In this document: piece after piece, positions 58,809 through 64,000 of the stretch
Position numbering within the stretch: position 1 is the stretch's first letter
How the letters are laid out: the number at the start of each line of letters is the position of its first letter
DNA from: Absidia repens
Lineage: Eukaryota; Mucoromycota; Mucoromycetes; Mucorales; Cunninghamellaceae
Length of the DNA stretch: 64,000 nucleotides
Reading direction: 5' to 3'
Assembly (NCBI GenBank): GCA_002105175.1
Contig: MCGE01000001.1
Span: forward strand, 3,782,001-3,846,000
The notes under the pieces: model-generated
Database searches by the model: none
Seen by the model: only the letters and a program-made list of their open reading frames with translations
Told to the model about the DNA's origin: nothing
Made by a program: the position numbers and the translations under genes

Positions 58809-58836
58809 ACACACACACACACACACACGCACACAG
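58809..58836. repeat. (CA)n microsatellite
   Basis: Run of CA dinucleotides with one CG interruption; a shorter CACACACA run lies at 58784-58792. Confidence 0.95.
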
Positions 58837-60794
58837 CAAAGGGCACAAAAACGACTGTGATACCGCACCGAAAAACCCGAAGTCCAGAGAGAGACCAGGA
58901 AGGGGGATGAAGCCATAAAAACAACACTCCCTAAATATTCCAAGGGAGACGGCTTTTTATGACTTGTAACACGAGCGCCCCCATCTTACATAGAGATGGA
59001 AGTCTTCACCAACCCCTTGTCTCGCCATAACAAACAAACAAACCCACTAGCGAGAGGACGAGGGACTGTCGCACTTGTCTAGATAATAATAGTATAAAGA
59101 AAAATGAAATAAAAGATATGTTAACTTCAAAATTTTTTGGTTGATATATGAACTTTTTTGTTACCTTGTTGTTTCCACAAGTATTATGTCGTCCATTGCG
59201 AAGGTACCAGCTTCATTACCAAGAGAGCCATCGTACAACTAGATCAGTCACCTATGACGAAAAATAGAATGAGAATGTGAAAGAGAAAAGAAAAGAAAAG
59301 TTAAAGCGGTAATATAAAAGAGAGAAGGAGTGGTGCTTGATTTTTTTTATTATTATTGTTATTATTATTATTACTAGCATACCAAAAAAGCAATTGTAAG
59401 GGAAAAGGAAAGTGGGAAGAGAAAAGGAAACAAAAAAAGGAAGGCAGAATTTAAAATAACAGTAGTTATTCAGAAATAGCTATCATGCCAAATTGAGAAT
59501 AATTGTATGCTCGGCAAGATCATAAAAGAAAGGAAGAGAACAGAACAGAACAGAACAGAAAAATAAAATCAGTTTCTTGTTATTTTTATAGTCCTTACTT
59601 TCTTCACTTGCTCGTTCCTTCTAATTTGGCTAGATGCATTTTAGGAGTTCTGCTGTAAAACAAACTACCTTGTAAATCCTTTTTTTATTCTTTTTGTGTC
59701 ACAGTGCAGACTACGATTAAATCGCCTCCTGCGGTATTAAACCGCCGATGTGTGCCTTCCTTCCTTGCTTTATTGACATTGCATTTCTTCCCGCCCCTTA
59801 TTCTCGTGCCGCACTGTATTTGAAAAAGACAAGTCCCTATTTTCACTCACAGATTTCAGAGACCTTTTTTTTTTTTTTTTCCTTATGATATCTCCTCAGA
59901 AAATATCCGTTTTTCATTGGATTTCTTCAAATGAGCCACATCATTCAAAACTGACACCTGATATATAGAAAAAAAAAAACGGAGACCACAGGCTTTGAAA
60001 CTTTTACTGATTTTTGCCTTCTTATTTTCCCTTTTAGCTAGATACAGCATAGTGTGCAATCTGCACTCGTGACTCTTTGGCGTACAGTGGAGTTGAATAT
60101 ATTAGATATCCCACCCTTGATAATAGAATCATGATAGTTTAGGTATTTGACTGATGTAGTATATTAGTATAATGTTTTTCTGGCAATGAAAAAAAAAAGT
60201 CGACGTGATCAGCATGATCGCAATTTGGTATTAGATCTGCTGTTTGGTGTGGAGCCTACAGGCTGTGGTTACTTGAGCCGAAACCGCTTGAATTTGAAAA
60301 TAACGTTAATATGACATTAGTAATAAGAAATCTGACTTTCTCAATATGACGGATGTCTGGGTGAGACTTGTGTGAAAAAACAAAGCGAATCTTGCAGTCG
60401 AGGAGGATTTGTTGGCTATTTGTGCGATAAATTGTTCTTCAGGGTTCGGAGGGAAACTTTATCTTTTTTTCCTTCTTATTCAGGGCGGTAGCTGGCTAAA
60501 ATTGAACGCGTGGTCAAATTGGAATTAGGATGAATATTGCGCTGAGATGGTCTTGATGAAATGCCAAGGAGGAATACTTTATGATACCCTTATACTAGGC
60601 GGGGTCAGAGCTGCCCGTCCCAACCCGCACCCTCCCTAAAAAAGACTTCATAGACGGAGCTGTAATATATCCCAGATATTTTCTTTGTTAACGATCTACC
60701 TAGAGCTTAACTCACTAACAAGTGACCATTATTCTGTAGGTTGTATCCGTCAAATAAAATAAACCTCACCAGAGAGCATCCGAAAGATGTTTCA

Positions 60795-61150
60795 AATCCC
60801 GCCCACGTGTTTTTTATTTTCACCTATTTTCAGCTTCCGTCCTTTTTCCTTTCTTTTTCTTTTCTTTTCTTCACCATTCAATTTCTATGGGTTATGATGA
60901 TCTTAGATTTGTGTTAGGACTAGTTTAGAAGGGTTTTCAGCTCAGGATTACAACATGCATGGGGAAACCCTTTCATTTTGGTTCCAGGATTTTGAATCAC
61001 CATTAGTTAGCTTTTTGCAACTTCCATTATCTTAGTTTAGTGCTAACATGTCCATAGTTTATTCCAATAACTGAATAAAATATGTTATTTTTTAAATGCT
61101 TCAATGAAAAATGGCCCATAAGCCTCTCTCATGTCTTGTGCAAGGGATCT
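60795..61150 (+). repeat. Dispersed repeat segment A, copy A6
   Basis: The best preserved 5' end: AATCCCGCCCACGTG at 60795-60809, a 50-nt C/T tract, CATTCAATTTC, ATCTTAGATTTGTGTTAGGA, CTAGTTTAGAAGGGTTTTCA, GCATGGGGAAACCCTTTCAT, TTAGTTTAGTGCTAACATGT, and CTGAATAAAATATG, then GCTTCAATGAAAAATGGCCC. Useful as the reference copy. Confidence 0.9.
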
Positions 61151-61299
61151 CCCTTCCTTTTTTTTTTTTTTTACTACCACTGCTTTTGATTCTACTTGAT
61201 CGATCATATAAATAAATATAGGTCGTGCTTCCATGCAGCCACCGCTATAAAAGATTTTACACTACTTCCTAGCGTATCTATTGCTACTCTCACTACCCT

Positions 61300-61355
61300 T
61301 CAGAGATCTAATGACTGGCTGCCAATTCTAGTTCCCTTAATATGAATATGACCCT
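61300..61355 (+). repeat. Repeat segment C, copy C4 (truncated)
   Basis: ATGACTGGCTGCCAATTCTA followed by GTTCCCTTAATATGAATATG aligns with the first third of C2 (GCGGCTAGTTGACAATTATA, then GGTCACTTGATATAAAACG). The rest of C is missing. It follows A6 at roughly the distance seen in the other elements if part of the middle is deleted. Confidence 0.5.
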
Positions 61356-62209
61356 ATCCCTTATCTACCATTCATATTTATCAGTGTGAAAATATTTTGA
61401 AATTCAATATAGAAAATTGCAACAACCAATTTGACTCTACACTCCCGCTGAACCGCACCAGTACAATACAAACACAAACACACACACACAACACAAAAAA
61501 AAAAAAAAAAAAAAAAAAAAACGAAGGCCAATTCCAACATTGTAAAAATTTGAAAAAATATGAAGATCATAGGATAAAAAATATGTTTATTTAAAACTTT
61601 AATTTACGTGTACCAAGCTACTGTAGTTTTAAAAAAAGGGAAGGGCGGTAATCATAACTAAGTCTAACTAACTACAATAACACCGCTGTTGCTAATCCTT
61701 CTGTCCCAATATCGAGCTCACATCTAATAGTCCATATATCGCTTGTTCCTGATGCACTTTGGCGACCACTACAAAGATCGGATAATAACTACCTATAATA
61801 AGCTGTCAAATTCTAATATCGAATTTTCAATTCAGTCTATCCATGTAACTAACCAAGACCAATAGGAGACCCAAGCCTTTATTTCATAAAAATCCACTTG
61901 TTCTTAAAAGGTGAGTACAATCAAAATCCGAGGCGGTAGCTGGAATGTAAGGTTTCAATGGTTGAGCGATCGGCTTGATGATGATGTTCCTATCAGGCAT
62001 ACATTCCAAAACTTCCAATATATTGATATCAGTGCTGTGAGATTATTTGAATGAGAGTGAGTAAAAAAAAAAAGGGGGGAGGGAGAATAAAATGATAAAA
62101 AGATTGGGTGAGGGTATAGTAAGATAAAAAAAAAAAGGATTTCTGCAAGCATGATCAATAAAACGCCGCTTGCGGTCATACAAATGTTTTATTCATCAAT
62201 AAACCATTA

Positions 62210-63529
<1,320 letters not shown>

Positions 63530-63835
63530 AGGAATGATGATGATGAATAAATAAAAAGAGTTGTAAATAAATAAAAAAAATTGTCCCCAACGTCCTTTTA
63601 TGCTCACAGATTCAAACACCGAAACCATGACAACCAAATCGTTCCACTAGCAAGCAACAGGAACAAAGATAAAAATAAAACGAGTAGAATACAATACATG
63701 AAAGAAGTTCTTTATTTGAATTTTATTGTAAAAAACGAATCAAGAATATAAATGTAGAATCAAAAACAAGGACAAAAGAGGACATTTTGCCAAAGCATGC
63801 AGTGAGTGGAGAGAGTGCAGCGGAAGGCCAACAAA
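63530..63835. other. Epimerase promoter and uS11 3' flank
   Basis: Both genes are on the minus strand. ATTTATT/TTTTATT runs (AATAAA on the minus strand at about 63705-63725) mark the uS11 end; the rest is epimerase promoter and leader. No gene. Confidence 0.5.
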
Positions 63836-64000
63836 CTAGAGACGACGACCACGACGACCACCCTTTCTTCTGGTGCTGTCAGTAGGGATAGGGGTAGTAT
63901 CTTCGATACGACCAATGCGCATACCAGCACGGGCAAGAGCACGGAGAGCACTTTGACCACCGGGACCAGGGGTCTTGACACCAGTACCACCAGTAGCACG
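63836..64000 (-). CDS. RPS14: 40S ribosomal protein uS11 (RPS14), C-terminal part
   Basis: Small-subunit ribosomal protein at the platform, near the mRNA exit. Fifty-four codons plus stop are visible in one open frame up to the window edge. The sequence includes [38 protein letters not shown] and the invariant ending GGRRGRRL, which identify uS11 without doubt. The N-terminal two thirds and any introns lie beyond the window. Codon choice is strongly biased as in TEF1. Confidence 0.95.
   Translation of the reverse strand, partial: RATGGTGVKTPGPGGQSALRALARAGMRIGRIEDTTPIPTDSTRRKGGRRGRRL

Larger units (their letters stand above)
55936..62209. other. Gene-poor block rich in dispersed repeats
   Basis: Over 6 kb without a supported gene. 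It holds TA repeats (56012-56040), one inverted and two forward copies of segment A, two C segments, a CA microsatellite, T/A runs, a GC-richer island (58516-58960, minus-strand small frame), and AT-rich filler 59060-60780 in which I see no coding or repeat structure apart from short TTATTA and AGAAC runs. The stretch 61570-62209 holds the 3' end of the epimerase gene at its right side. Confidence 0.6.

Overview
The window is fungal nuclear DNA, most likely from an early-diverging Mucoromycota mould (Mucorales-like); the genus cannot be fixed from the sequence alone. The evidence is short spliceosomal introns (mostly 50-110 nt, GTAAG...YAG), AT-rich intergenic DNA full of poly(T)/poly(A) tracts, CT-rich leaders before start codons, AATAAA-type ends, a strongly codon-biased TEF1 gene, and housekeeping proteins that are all clearly eukaryotic. 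Gene models were built by hand by joining open frames at splice sites; for complete genes the joined exon lengths are divisible by three unless stated.

Layout. 1-1464: 3' part of an EIPR1/TSSC1-type WD40 gene. 4521-6579: homeodomain transcription factor. 7913-8755 (-): disordered Ala/Pro/Lys-rich protein ending in a CaaX box. 9618-10598: DUF2011-like RGG protein, followed after only 264 bp by TEF1 (eEF1A, 10863-12487). 12.5-16.8 kb: a nested block of a dispersed repeat family with an unrecognised, possibly broken gene (14058-14781). 16799-18791: Cdt1-like replication licensing factor. 20754-24129 (-): DBP10 RNA helicase. 24736-26310 (-): RPN13, divergent from an alpha-arrestin (26750-28811). 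29209-31491: cytosolic-type arginyl-tRNA synthetase, convergent with a C1-RhoGAP (32015-35022, -), which is divergent from a C2-class 3 lipase (35911-38837). 39064-39732 and 40573-40839: unrecognised acidic and small proteins. 41359-41550 (-): terminal-exon relic with an internal stop. 42518-44148: adenylosuccinate lyase. 44596-45831: HSL-type alpha/beta hydrolase. 46510-47385: single-exon seven-TM-like protein. 48029-54959: NOT1, scaffold of CCR4-NOT, in 18 exons. 55252-55935: small protein with a mitochondrial-type leader. 55.9-62.2 kb: a gene-poor block rich in the same repeat family. 62210-63529 (-): glucose-6-phosphate 1-epimerase. 63836-64000 (-): C-terminus of ribosomal protein uS11 (RPS14).

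The genes do not form a pathway cluster; this is ordinary mixed core-genome content (translation, ribosome biogenesis, proteasome, mRNA turnover, purine synthesis, signalling) interrupted by two repeat-rich blocks. The most interesting signals are: the dispersed composite repeat (segments A and C, both orientations, no coding capacity seen); a NOT1 that begins where the human CNOT1 N-terminal domain would already be finished; a disordered protein with a duplicated 30-residue unit and a polybasic CIIL prenylation tail; a single-base homopolymer frameshift in the RhoGAP gene; a GC-AG intron in NOT1; and a 19-nt micro-exon in RPN13.
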